64,000 nt of DNA from Proteinivorax hydrogeniformans (GTDB lineage Bacteria; Bacillota; Proteinivoracia; Proteinivoracales; Proteinivoracaceae), in the NCBI RefSeq assembly GCF_040515995.1, contig NZ_CP159485.1:1178001-1242000 (forward strand). Direction: 5' to 3'. The position numbers and the translations under genes were made by a program. Positions 17,344 to 26,243 of this stretch are shown here, one piece after another. The notes beneath the pieces are model-generated. The model ran no database searches, was not told where the DNA came from, and saw nothing but the letters and a program-made list of their open reading frames with translations. Numbering within the stretch: the first letter of the stretch is position 1; the number at the start of each line of letters is the position of its first letter.

Positions 17344-17670
17344 GCTTCCCACCAATCAAACCCTAAAATAATATTACGAGCACCTTCAGCGGGCAAAGCA
17401 GGAGACAGGAATGCGAGATAGCCATGTCTTAAGTCTCCCCCTCGAAGAGGTAGGGGTTGACCACTGTGTCAACCCATCAGCAAATGGCTATCCAATGTGG
17501 CAGTGACCACCAAAACCTTGCTGTTACTAAGGTCATAGGGTGTTATGTACTTTACTACCAACCTCCAACCTCCAACCTCACATCACTTATTACTATCTCT
17601 TAATTGTAAATTGTCAATTGTAAATTGTAAATTCGCCTTTAAACTCCTGCCGACTAACCAACTTTCCGCT
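17344..17670 (+). repeat. 522-bp tandem repeat, partial copy 3
   Basis: Matches the first about 320 bases of the unit and stops after CTTTCCGCT. It differs by a few base changes and carries three CCAACCT units where copies 1 and 2 have two. After it, TTTTGTCCCAGC (17677-17688) and TTTTT complete an inverted match to GCTGGGACAAA at 16034-16044. Confidence 0.9.
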
Positions 17671-17832
17671 GATGGGTTTTGTCCCAGCTTTTTAAATTAG
17701 TTATCCAAAACATTTTTTTAAAAAATTAGTAAACAATAATTATAATTAAAGGAATTATTATACACAGGATAGAAATATACATAATAGTATAACCTTGTAA
17801 CCTTTAAAATGTATAACAAAGGGGGGACTAAA

Positions 17833-19137
17833 ATGAAACGGATAATAACAATAACGCTGCTTACTTTGATGTTTTTTATATGTATAGGGGGCGTAGCTAA
17901 CGGAGAGACAAAAGACATAGTTTATGTAGTGACTATAGAGGATACAATAGATAATGCTTTGCCACGCACTTTAAATAGAGCTTTTAATGAGGCAGAAATG
18001 AAAAATGCTGACCTAATAATTTTAGAGCTTAATACACCAGGTGGATATGTAAGAAGAGCTAAAGAAATTAGAGATTTAATTCTAAATTCTGAGATTCCAG
18101 TTTATGCATATGTAAACAACTCTGCTATCTCTGCTGGCGCTTTTATTGCTTTAGCGGCAGATGCAATATATATGACAGATGCAGCCACAATGGGTGATGC
18201 AGAAGTAATAGCTGGCAATCAACCCGCTGATGAAAAAGTTATCTCTGACTGGGATGGAGCGATGAGGGCTTTAGCTAAAAGAAACGATAGAGATCCTGAA
18301 ATAGCTTCTGCTATGGTGCGAAGAGAAAAACAGATTGATAACTTAGTTGAAGCTGGTCAGCTCCTTACCTTAACCACATCGCAGGCGCTTGAACATGGTT
18401 ACGCAGAAGGGGAATATGGAACTCGCGCTCAAATGCTACAGGACTTGGGGTATGGAAATCATAGCGTTGTGGAATTTACCGAAGCCTGGGCGGAAAGGTT
18501 TGCAAGATTTATAACTAGCCCCCATGTAGGAGCTATTATACTTTCTATAGGAATGGCGACTATTTTTATAGAAATCATTAGCCCTGGGTTTGGATTTTTT
18601 GGTATAACTGGTATCGCATGCTTTGTGCTATTTTTTGCAGGACACCTAATTGCTGGTCTAGCACAATGGGAATATATAGTTGCCTTCATCATAGGTATTG
18701 CTATGATTGTTGCTGACATTTTTGCTGCAGGTTTTGGAATACTAGGTATTGGAGGTATTGCGCTGATAGTTCTTAGTATAATCCTAACAGCGGAAACTTT
18801 TACAGATGGACTTCTAATTTTAGCTTTGAGTATTCCATTTACAATTATCATCTTAGCGGGGTCTTGGAAGTTTTTATCAAAATCAAATGTCATCAAACGC
18901 TTTGTGCTTAGCGACCGTGAGGATGTCGATAAAGGCTATGTAGCATCCTCTAAATACGACGATTTACTTGGGAAAGCTGGAGTTGCCATAACACCTTTAC
19001 GACCCACTGGCAGCGCTGAAATTGATGGGAAACGCTTTGATGTGGTGACTGAAGGTGGTTATATATCAGCCAACGAAGAAGTAAAAGTTATTAAAGTTGG
19101 CAGTAATAGCATAGTAGTTAAAAAAATAAATAATTAA
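17833..19137 (+). CDS. NfeD family membrane protein with ClpP-like protease domain
   Basis: A 434-residue long-form NfeD protein. It has a signal peptide (about 1-24), a ClpP-class serine protease domain (about 28-220, with 'ELNTPGGYV', 'SAGAFIALAAD' containing the likely catalytic Ser, and 'TMGDAEVI'), about four membrane helices (about 235-350) and a C-terminal OB-fold domain (about 370-434). I could not place the partner catalytic Lys with confidence. NfeD proteins act with flotillin-like proteins in membrane organisation. ATG 17833 behind AAGGGGGG is chosen over the ATG at 17809. It forms an operon with floA, as in Bacillus yqeZ-yqfA. Confidence 0.92.
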   Translation: MKRIITITLLTLMFFICIGGVANGETKDIVYVVTIEDTIDNALPRTLNRAFNEAEMKNADLIILELNTPGGYVRRAKEIRDLILNSEIPVYAYVNNSAISAGAFIALAADAIYMTDAATMGDAEVIAGNQPADEKVISDWDGAMRALAKRNDRDPEIASAMVRREKQIDNLVEAGQLLTLTTSQALEHGYAEGEYGTRAQMLQDLGYGNHSVVEFTEAWAERFARFITSPHVGAIILSIGMATIFIEIISPGFGFFGITGIACFVLFFAGHLIAGLAQWEYIVAFIIGIAMIVADIFAAGFGILGIGGIALIVLSIILTAETFTDGLLILALSIPFTIIILAGSWKFLSKSNVIKRFVLSDREDVDKGYVASSKYDDLLGKAGVAITPLRPTGSAEIDGKRFDVVTEGGYISANEEVKVIKVGSNSIVVKKINN

Positions 19138-19152
19138 AAGGAGGATTTTATT

Positions 19153-20139
19153 ATGGGACCTGAGATTGCGTTTTTCTTGGTGATAGCAGCTATTGTTGTT
19201 ATCTTTTTAGCAGTCTTTTTATCGTTTATACCGATTGGACTGTGGATTTCAGCTCAAGCTGCGGGAGTTAGGATAGGATTTTTCAATCTTATCGGAATGA
19301 GATTTAGAAGAGTTATTCCTGCTAGAATTGTACAACCGCTAATAAAAGCTACAAAAGGTGGTCTTGAATTAAATACCAACAAGTTGGAGGGTCACTACTT
19401 AGCAGGTGGTAACGTAGATAGGGTTGTAAATGCTCTAATAGCCGCTCAAAGAGCTGATATAGAGCTTGAGTTTGAAAGGGCAGCTGCTATTGACTTAGCA
19501 GGTAGAGATGTTCTTCAAGCTGTTCAGATGAGTGTAAACCCAAAAGTTATTGAAACGCCTGTAGTTGCAGCTGTAGCAAAAGATGGGATCGAAGTAAAAG
19601 CAAGAGCTAAGGTGACTGTTAGAGCAAATATTGACAGGCTTGTAGGTGGTGCTGGCGAAGAGACTATTATCGCCAGAGTTGGTGAAGGAATAGTAACCAC
19701 TATAGGTTCTTCAGAGAGTCATAAGACTGTGTTGGAAAACCCAGACACTATTTCTAAAACGGTATTAAACCGCTCATTAGATTCCGGTACAGCTTTTCAA
19801 ATTTTATCAATAGATGTAGCGGATGTTGATGTAGGTAAAAACATCGGGGCAACTCTTCAAGCTGATCAAGCTGAAGCTGATAAGCAAATTGCGCAAGCTA
19901 AGGCAGAGGAAAGAAGAGCGATGGCAGTTGCACAGGAACAAGAGCAAAAAGCTAATGTACAAAAAATGCGTGCCAAAGTTGTTGAAGCTGAAGCTGAAGT
20001 TCCACTAGCTATGGCTCAGGCTTTAAGAGAAGGTAAAATAGGTGTAATGGACTATTACAACTTGAAAAATATCGGTGCAGATACCGACATGAGAAGTTCT
20101 ATATCTAAGATGAGTGGTTCCGAGGATAAAAATAAATAA
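19153..20139 (+). CDS. floA: Flotillin-like protein FloA
   Basis: A 328-residue flotillin-like scaffold protein of functional membrane microdomains. It has an N-terminal membrane hairpin (about 5-35), an SPFH domain ('[37 protein letters not shown]'), and the Ala/Glu/Lys/Gln coiled-coil region ('[32 protein letters not shown]', '[31 protein letters not shown]'). These are nearly diagnostic for FloA (YqfA). It lies directly downstream of nfeD. Confidence 0.96.
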   Translation: MGPEIAFFLVIAAIVVIFLAVFLSFIPIGLWISAQAAGVRIGFFNLIGMRFRRVIPARIVQPLIKATKGGLELNTNKLEGHYLAGGNVDRVVNALIAAQRADIELEFERAAAIDLAGRDVLQAVQMSVNPKVIETPVVAAVAKDGIEVKARAKVTVRANIDRLVGGAGEETIIARVGEGIVTTIGSSESHKTVLENPDTISKTVLNRSLDSGTAFQILSIDVADVDVGKNIGATLQADQAEADKQIAQAKAEERRAMAVAQEQEQKANVQKMRAKVVEAEAEVPLAMAQALREGKIGVMDYYNLKNIGADTDMRSSISKMSGSEDKNK

Positions 20140-20158
20140 AAGGTAGGTGTTTTATACC

Positions 20159-20656
20159 ATGGAAGCACTCATAGCGTTAATCTTTATTATTGTTTCTGTT
20201 GTGATAAGAACTAATAGTCAGGTAAAAAAGCAACAGCAGCAGCGGCAGGAAAGAAAGTTAAAAGATCTCGGCATACCGATGCACAGACGACACTACACCG
20301 ACCACGGTGAAGAATATGAAGAATCCCTAAGAGAAGAAAATCGCAGACGCTCTACTATACGCCAAGAGAACCAACAAAAAGAGGAATTAAGTCAAGCAGA
20401 AGCTCTAGAATATAAGCAGTCAAGGGAAACTAAAATAGAAAAACAAAAAGAAGAGCTTAAAGAAAAAAGAAGAAAAGTAGAGCAGTTACAGGGCGGAAGT
20501 AAAAAAAGAGGATTAGGAGCAGCTATTGGAGATTCCATTAAAGAAGGCGAAATAGGCGCTTCAAATAATGTGGGGAATTTGTTCACTGAAAGAAGACAGC
20601 TGGTTAATGGAATAATTATGTCCGAGGTTTTAAAAAAGCCCAAGCACAGAAGATAA
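20159..20656 (+). CDS. Membrane-anchored coiled-coil protein, unknown function
   Basis: A 165-residue protein: one N-terminal membrane helix (about 2-17), then an almost entirely charged, Glu/Lys/Arg/Gln-rich coiled-coil region (about 20-115) and a basic C-terminus. I do not recognise the family. It occupies the place of yqfB between floA and yqfC in Bacillus, but I see no clear similarity. ATG 20159 is chosen over GTG 20147, which lies within the AGGTAGGTG ribosome binding site. It probably belongs to the nfeD-floA operon and ends just before a terminator. Confidence 0.75.
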   Translation: MEALIALIFIIVSVVIRTNSQVKKQQQQRQERKLKDLGIPMHRRHYTDHGEEYEESLREENRRRSTIRQENQQKEELSQAEALEYKQSRETKIEKQKEELKEKRRKVEQLQGGSKKRGLGAAIGDSIKEGEIGASNNVGNLFTERRQLVNGIIMSEVLKKPKHRR

Positions 20657-20662
20657 CCTAAT

Positions 20663-20702
20663 AAAAAGGTTTTAGGAATTTTGTTCCTAAAACCTTTTTT
20701 TG
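20663..20702 (+). terminator. Intrinsic terminator of the nfeD-floA operon
   Basis: A 16-bp stem (AAAAAGGTTTTAGGAA with its complement at 20684-20699), a TTTTG loop and a T-run. Confidence 0.9.
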
Positions 20703-20761
20703 TTGTTATAGACTATTACTTCCTAGCATAAATTTTAAACAAGAGTTAGGAGGTGGCAAAT

Positions 20762-21037
20762 TTGGGTCGCACAAATATTGTAAAAAAAGGTTTTGCTGAG
20801 TTTTTTGATATTCCGAAGGACATTTTACTAGATATGCCAAGAATAATATTAATAGGAACTATGCAGGTCTATATAGAAAACCATCGAGGGATAATTGAAT
20901 ACCAAGAAAATCTAATTAGAGTAAGCGTGAATCGTGGAGAGTTGCATATAATTGGTGAAAACCTAATGCTTAAAAATATATTTAGCGAAGATATATTTAT
21001 AGATGGAGAGATTGAGTCAATACAGTTTAAATCATAA
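20762..21037 (+). CDS. yqfC: Sporulation protein YqfC
   Basis: A 91-residue protein matching the YqfC family: 'FFDIPKDILLDMPRIILIGTMQVYIENHRGIIEY...NLIRVSVNRGELHIIGENLMLKNIFSEDIFIDGEIESIQF'. In Bacillus the gene is in the sigma-E regulon, immediately before yqfD, as here; the biochemical role is unknown. TTG 20762 lies seven bases after AGGAGG and is the likely start; the GTG at 20753 overlaps that site. Confidence 0.9.
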   Translation: MGRTNIVKKGFAEFFDIPKDILLDMPRIILIGTMQVYIENHRGIIEYQENLIRVSVNRGELHIIGENLMLKNIFSEDIFIDGEIESIQFKS

Positions 21038-21058
21038 AAGTGAAGGGGGAAGCTATCA

Positions 21059-22249
21059 TTGTTTTTATTCAAGTTAATTAATCTACTTAAGGGTTATTTA
21101 GTGGTAGAGGTTTATGGGAAGTTTACCGAAAAGTTTTTGAACATGGCGATAACTAGAAAAATTTATTTGTGGGATATTAAAAGACATAAAAATAGTATTA
21201 CGTTAAAGATAGGCATAGATGGGTATAAAGCTTTATGGCCCGTATGCCGAAAAACAGGTTGCAAGATGAGAATTAAAGAAAAAAGGGGCTTGCCATTTAA
21301 GTTAAATAAATTACGTAGAAGAAAAGTATTTGCATTTGGAATACTTTTCTTTATAATAGTCTTATATATATCTTCTAAATTTGTTTTATTTGTTGATGTA
21401 AGTGGGTTAGAAGAAATCGATGAAATTAAGTTTAACGAGTTTTTAGAGTCACAGAATTTACAAAGAGGAGCTTTTCATCCTTTTTTAGACATAGACGATA
21501 TCGAACATCAGATTCTGATAACTTTTCCCCGCATAGCTTGGACCTCAATTGAAATACAAGGAACCAGAGTTGTAGTAAACTTAGTAGAAAAAGATCTGCC
21601 AGAAGAGTATGACCATTCCCCCACCGATATAGTAGCTAAAAAAGATGGATTGATTACAAAACTTTTAGTTTTGTCAGGAGAATCTGTTGTGGAAGAAGGA
21701 GACGTCGTAACAGAAGGAGAAACTATAATTAGTGGCGAATTATTCAATGAGGACACTAGGACTCATATGTTAGTTCGTTCTTTAGGAATAGTTGAGGCCA
21801 GGGTCTGGTATCAAGCGACAGGAGAGGCCTATCAAAATGAGTTAGTTTTAAAGGAAACTGATGAACAAATAAAAAAACAACACCTAAATATATTTGGATG
21901 GAATATAAAAATCCCATCTAGACAAACTTATGATCTAAAAGATTATTATAAAAGAACAGTTGTCACACAACCTTTAAAATGGAGAGGGTTAGAATTTCCG
22001 ATTAATTTAATTACAAACTCTTATACAAATTATAGCGGTGTAGATGTAACATATACCAATGATGAGATTGTAGATGTAGCAGCAAAAAGGGCGTACCGAG
22101 CAGCAAAGCATGGCATCCCCAAGGGCATTGAGATAGAAAATAAGATTATACACATAATAGAAAAGTCAGATGATAAAGTTAAGGTAAGCGTTGTTTTAGA
22201 AACCATAGAAGATATAAGAAAAGATTCGATTATAAAGTTAGAGGAGTAA
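21059..22249 (+). CDS. yqfD: Sporulation protein YqfD
   Basis: A 396-residue membrane protein of the YqfD family: cytoplasmic N-terminus of about 90 residues, one membrane helix (about 92-112), then a large outer region with a beta-rich lipoyl-like section ('VAKKDGLITKLLVLSGESVVEEGDVVTEGETIISGEL'). That section resembles the hammerhead/barrel folds of secretion adaptor proteins. Sigma-E-dependent and needed for efficient sporulation in Bacillus; the mechanism is unknown. Starts with TTG behind GGGGG, 21 bases after yqfC. Confidence 0.92.
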   Translation: MFLFKLINLLKGYLVVEVYGKFTEKFLNMAITRKIYLWDIKRHKNSITLKIGIDGYKALWPVCRKTGCKMRIKEKRGLPFKLNKLRRRKVFAFGILFFIIVLYISSKFVLFVDVSGLEEIDEIKFNEFLESQNLQRGAFHPFLDIDDIEHQILITFPRIAWTSIEIQGTRVVVNLVEKDLPEEYDHSPTDIVAKKDGLITKLLVLSGESVVEEGDVVTEGETIISGELFNEDTRTHMLVRSLGIVEARVWYQATGEAYQNELVLKETDEQIKKQHLNIFGWNIKIPSRQTYDLKDYYKRTVVTQPLKWRGLEFPINLITNSYTNYSGVDVTYTNDEIVDVAAKRAYRAAKHGIPKGIEIENKIIHIIEKSDDKVKVSVVLETIEDIRKDSIIKLEE

Positions 22250-22272
22250 TACAAAAATAGGGAGGTTTTTAA

Positions 22273-23223
22273 TTGCACATAGAAAAATTAGCTATAGAAG
22301 ACTATAAACAACTACAAGGCCTTATGAGAGCAAATTGCCTCTATTTAGAACGTCTAGAACAAGAGTTTAATGTTCAAATAGATTCGTATGATAAGGGAAT
22401 AAAAATTAAAGGTGAGAATGCTGACGCCAAAAAGACCGCTCAAATTTTAAGCGAGCTTATCTCCATAATAGAAGCTGATGAATACTTTGATGAACAGCAA
22501 TTTAACTATATACTGCTTTCACATAAAAAAGGTGATAAAATAAATATGGAAAAACTAAATGAAGAAATTCTTCGCACTTTTGAAGGAAAGGCTATTCGGC
22601 CAAAAACTAAAGGGCAAAAATACTACATAAACACTATCAAAAAAAATGATATTACTTTTGGTATAGGCCCTGCTGGTACTGGTAAGACATTCCTTGCTAT
22701 TGCTTGTGCAGTTAAAGCATTAAAAGACAAAGAAGTTCAAAGAATTATCTTAACTAGACCGGCTATAGAGGCAGGAGAAAACTTAGGATTTTTACCTGGA
22801 GATCTTCAGGAAAAAGTAGATCCTTATCTTAGGCCTCTCTACGATGCTTTAGTAGAAATGCTGGGATTAGAATCATTTGAACGCTATATGGAAAAAGGGA
22901 TTTTAGAGGTTGCTCCCTTAGCTTATATGAGGGGGAGGACCCTAAATGATGCCTTTATTATTTTAGACGAGGCCCAAAACACAACCTCTCAGCAAATGAA
23001 GATGTTTTTAACAAGGTTTGGTTTTGGGTCAAAAGCCATAGTCACAGGAGATATAACGCAGACTGACCTGCCGGATGGCAAGTCCTCCGGACTTATGCAT
23101 GCCAGCGGCATACTTAAGGATGTAAATGGCATTGGCTTTGTGTACCTAAAAGCAGAGGATATAATAAGACATCCTGTAGTTTCAGAGATTATAAACGCAT
23201 ATGATAGCGCAGAAACAAGTTAA
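22273..23223 (+). CDS. phoH: PhoH-like ATPase
   Basis: A 316-residue P-loop protein with an N-terminal KH-like segment and an ATPase core: Walker A 'GPAGTGKTFLA', Walker B 'AFIILDEAQN', and 'TRPAIEAGENLGFLPGDLQEKVDPYLRPLYDAL', the signature of the PhoH family (related to helicase superfamily I). Probably has a role in RNA or ribosome metabolism, given its fixed link to ybeY. Starts with TTG behind GGGAGG. Part of the yqfC-yqfD-phoH-pgpH-ybeY-dgkA run. Confidence 0.95.
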   Translation: MHIEKLAIEDYKQLQGLMRANCLYLERLEQEFNVQIDSYDKGIKIKGENADAKKTAQILSELISIIEADEYFDEQQFNYILLSHKKGDKINMEKLNEEILRTFEGKAIRPKTKGQKYYINTIKKNDITFGIGPAGTGKTFLAIACAVKALKDKEVQRIILTRPAIEAGENLGFLPGDLQEKVDPYLRPLYDALVEMLGLESFERYMEKGILEVAPLAYMRGRTLNDAFIILDEAQNTTSQQMKMFLTRFGFGSKAIVTGDITQTDLPDGKSSGLMHASGILKDVNGIGFVYLKAEDIIRHPVVSEIINAYDSAETS

Positions 23224-23265
23224 GCTAATACAAAGCTTGTTTGAATAAAAAGGTGGGGAAAATTA

Positions 23266-25317
23266 ATGAATAACTTACGACGGATGACAGGGATTGGGAT
23301 GTTTAATTTTCAAAGGTCTGTTATATGTAAAACTTTCGTTGTTGTAATTGGGGTTATATTAACTTACGTAATTCTCGCCTGGGGGCTTCTTCCGCAGAAG
23401 TACTCCTTGTCAGTAGGACAAGTTTCACCTGAAACGATATATGCCCCTAGGACAGCTGTAGACCATTATGCTACAGAAAAGGCTCGCAAGCAAGTAGCTG
23501 ACCAAGTGCCTGATGTTTACACCTTGGATCAAGCATCGGTGGAGTCGTCAGTTAGTGAGCTTAGTAAACACTTCTCAAACATAGAGAAGCTATCTACAAC
23601 TGAGGATTATTTAGATAGTGAGGATGACTCTTTAGAGCTACTTAGGGAAATATTAACAGATAATGAGATAAGTAGCTTGGTGAATATGAGCTCTGATAAA
23701 AGAGAGGAGCTTTTTGAGTTTTCTTTAGTCACTTTGGAATCTGAGCTTAAACAAGGCATTAAAGTGGATGATGTAGATGGGGCCAAAATAAACATAGAAG
23801 AAAAACTTGATTTTGAAAGTATAACTGCAGGTCAGCAACAGGCGCTCACTAACCTTATTTTAAATTATGTGGAAAGCAACCTAAAATTTTCTCATGAGGA
23901 TACAAAACTTAGCCGTGAAGAAGCAAAAGAACAGGTAGAGGAGATAAAGATCCTAAAAGATTCAAAAATTGTAGATAAGGGTGAAGTAGTTACTGAGCAC
24001 CATATTTCACAATTAGAAAGCCTTGGCCTACAAGAAGCATCAACACAAGATATTAACTTTTATGCAGGCCTAGGTTTAGTTATTATGTTGGTATTAGGTT
24101 CTATAGCGCTTTACCTTTACTTTAATGAACAACAAATATGGAAAAACTCAAATGACCTATTACTTCTTTCTCTGATTTTCTGCACAGCGTTATTTATCAG
24201 CAAGATATTTGGGATGTTTTCAGGGTTTTTGATACCTATGGCCATGGCTCCAATTTTAATAGCGATAGTATTTAACTCAAATCTTGCTCATATAGTAAAC
24301 ATAGCATTAGCCATTTTTATTGGAATCATAACAGGGAATAATTTTGTTTTTGTCGTTTTTGCTTTACTAAGTGGTATGGTAGGAATTTATTCTGTACGCA
24401 AGGTGACCCAACGCTCTGATCTAACCCGTGCAGGTGCGATTGTAGCTATATCAAACATGCTGATAGTACTTTCTTTAACCTTACTAACAGGCGCGTTTCA
24501 GGGAAGCACTGATATGATAAAAACAATTTCTATGGATATACTATATGGCATGCTAAATGGGTTGATTGCAAGTGTGCTGGTTATCGGAATCTTACCGTTT
24601 TTTGAAAATATATTTGGCATAACTACTTCCATTCGTTTGTTGGAGTTGTCTAATCCTAATAACGGCGCCCTTAAGAGGTTACTAATTGAAGCTCCAGGGA
24701 CTTATCACCATAGTATTGTAGTTGGGAACTTAGCTGAAGCTGCAGCAAATGAGGTGGGGGCCGACTCGCTTTTAGTTAGAGTGGGTGCTTATTATCATGA
24801 CATCGGAAAGATAAACAGACCGTTTGCTTTTATAGAAAACCAACTGGGAAAGAAAAACCCTCACGATAGTTATGACCCCAAATATAGCAGCAGGATTATA
24901 CTTCAACACGTATCAGATGGTGAAGAAATGGCTAATAAGTATAAGCTTCCACCTATAATAAAGGACTTGATATCTCAACATCATGGAACGACCAAAATCA
25001 GCTATTTTTATCATAAGGCCAAAAACATTGATGAAAATGTTGATGAAGCTTTGTTTAAATATAACGGTCCTAAACCACAAACTAAAGAAGCTGCTATAAT
25101 AATGCTAGCAGACTCTGTGGAAGCTGCAGTTAGATCTATCAAAGAACATGATACAAAGCATATAATAGAAATAATCAAAAAAGTTATTAACATGAAGTTA
25201 GAAGAAGGACAATTAGACGAGTGCAACATAACATTTAAAGAGCTTGCTACAATAGAAAAAAAATTTGTAGAGGTTTTACAAGGATTTTTCCATAAAAGAA
25301 TAAACTATCCTAGTTAA
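23266..25317 (+). CDS. pgpH: Cyclic-di-AMP phosphodiesterase PgpH (7TMR-HD family)
   Basis: A 683-residue membrane protein with the 7TMR-HD layout: one N-terminal helix (about 20-42), an extracellular domain (about 43-260), a seven-helix membrane block (about 265-455) and a cytoplasmic HD domain (about 475-680). The HD motifs are 'GTYHHSIVVGNLAE', 'VGAYYHDIGKI' and 'ISQHHGTT', a full set of metal ligands. PgpH hydrolyses the second messenger c-di-AMP and so affects potassium and osmotic balance and cell wall stress. It corresponds to Bacillus YqfF, with the same neighbours phoH and ybeY. Confidence 0.94.
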   Translation: MNNLRRMTGIGMFNFQRSVICKTFVVVIGVILTYVILAWGLLPQKYSLSVGQVSPETIYAPRTAVDHYATEKARKQVADQVPDVYTLDQASVESSVSELSKHFSNIEKLSTTEDYLDSEDDSLELLREILTDNEISSLVNMSSDKREELFEFSLVTLESELKQGIKVDDVDGAKINIEEKLDFESITAGQQQALTNLILNYVESNLKFSHEDTKLSREEAKEQVEEIKILKDSKIVDKGEVVTEHHISQLESLGLQEASTQDINFYAGLGLVIMLVLGSIALYLYFNEQQIWKNSNDLLLLSLIFCTALFISKIFGMFSGFLIPMAMAPILIAIVFNSNLAHIVNIALAIFIGIITGNNFVFVVFALLSGMVGIYSVRKVTQRSDLTRAGAIVAISNMLIVLSLTLLTGAFQGSTDMIKTISMDILYGMLNGLIASVLVIGILPFFENIFGITTSIRLLELSNPNNGALKRLLIEAPGTYHHSIVVGNLAEAAANEVGADSLLVRVGAYYHDIGKINRPFAFIENQLGKKNPHDSYDPKYSSRIILQHVSDGEEMANKYKLPPIIKDLISQHHGTTKISYFYHKAKNIDENVDEALFKYNGPKPQTKEAAIIMLADSVEAAVRSIKEHDTKHIIEIIKKVINMKLEEGQLDECNITFKELATIEKKFVEVLQGFFHKRINYPS

Positions 25318-25329
25318 TGAGGTGACAAA

Positions 25330-25767
25330 ATGATTGATGCAAATATCGAAGCACTAGAGGAACTACATCTTGATAACAATATAGAAGATTATATTCTACA
25401 CGCCTGCTCAGTTATCAGTAAAATGGAGAATGTATCCAACAAAGAGGTTAACATAATCTTTGTAGACAATCCATTCATTAAACATTTAAATGAAAAATTT
25501 AGAGGAAAGGATAAGCCCACTGATGTGTTATCCTTTCCTCTCGAAACAGGTCTGGACGATGAGTTTTTAGGAGAGATTTATATCTCTTTAGACAAGGCTC
25601 GTGAACAAGCTAAAAAGTATGGCCACAGCCTAGACAGAGAAGTGGTTTTTTTAGCGATACACGGATTGTTACATCTAGCTGGCTATGAGCACGATGAAGC
25701 GCCTAATCCAAAAATGAGGGAGAAGGAAGAAAAAGTTCTGGAGGAGTTGGGACTTTTTAGGGGGTAG
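25330..25767 (+). CDS. ybeY: Endoribonuclease YbeY
   Basis: A 145-residue metal-dependent RNase involved in 16S rRNA 3'-end maturation and ribosome quality control. Shows 'LNEKFRGKDKPTDVLSFPLE' and the zinc-binding signature 'HGLLHLAGYEHDE' (H-x3-H-x5-H). ATG behind GAGGTGA. Normal length and normal phoH-pgpH-ybeY context. Confidence 0.96.
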   Translation: MIDANIEALEELHLDNNIEDYILHACSVISKMENVSNKEVNIIFVDNPFIKHLNEKFRGKDKPTDVLSFPLETGLDDEFLGEIYISLDKAREQAKKYGHSLDREVVFLAIHGLLHLAGYEHDEAPNPKMREKEEKVLEELGLFRG

Positions 25768-25772
25768 TAAAC

Positions 25773-26240
25773 ATGTCAGCAAAGAAAGTTATTAGAAGTT
25801 TTAAATATGCAATTGAGGGTGTAACATTTGCCTTAAAAACACAGCTAAACATGAGAATACACTGCCTAGTGGCTATTATTGTTACACTTTTAGGGTTTTA
25901 CTTAAACCTTGCAATTGTTGAATGGGCAGTGCTCTTATTTAGCATGACATTGGTGATAACAATGGAGTTGATGAATACAGCAATCGAAAAAACAATTGAT
26001 TTAATAACTGATGAATATCACGAGTTGGCAAAAATAGCTAAAAATGTAGCGGCAGCTGCGGTGCTTTTTTCTGCACTTAATGCAGTTGTCGTTGGTTTTT
26101 TAATTTTCCATAATAAAATTGGAAAACTAGTCAGCCCGTTTTTAGGTGTTGGTTCTATTATGGAAGTTGTTTTGGTGATGCTTTTAGGGGTAGGGGTAGT
26201 ATTATTGGTGGTAAAATTAGTTATAAATGGGGGAGAATAA
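25773..26240 (+). CDS. dgkA: Diacylglycerol/undecaprenol kinase family protein
   Basis: Has the signature of the small prokaryotic lipid kinases: 'FALKTQLNMRIHCLVAIIVTLLGFYL' and 'VITMELMNTAIEKTIDLI', where the Glu and Asn lie in the active site. Gram-positive members phosphorylate undecaprenol and recycle the cell-wall lipid carrier. The 155-residue protein is longer than the roughly 120-130-residue Bacillus enzyme because of an added C-terminal hydrophobic helix after the usual three membrane helices. ATG 5 bases after ybeY. It belongs to the same run as ybeY, cdd and era. Confidence 0.88.
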   Translation: MSAKKVIRSFKYAIEGVTFALKTQLNMRIHCLVAIIVTLLGFYLNLAIVEWAVLLFSMTLVITMELMNTAIEKTIDLITDEYHELAKIAKNVAAAAVLFSALNAVVVGFLIFHNKIGKLVSPFLGVGSIMEVVLVMLLGVGVVLLVVKLVINGGE

Positions 26241-26243
26241 TTT

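Noticed and set aside
16413-17371. Repeated ORFs of 98, 66 and 61 residues in the 522-bp unit
   Set aside because: They are identical only because the DNA is duplicated. They lack ribosome binding sites, overlap each other in several frames, include translated heptamer repeats, and resemble no family.
16300-17670. CRISPR array
   Set aside because: The repeats are 522 bp and contiguous, with no short repeat-spacer alternation, and there are no cas genes in the window.
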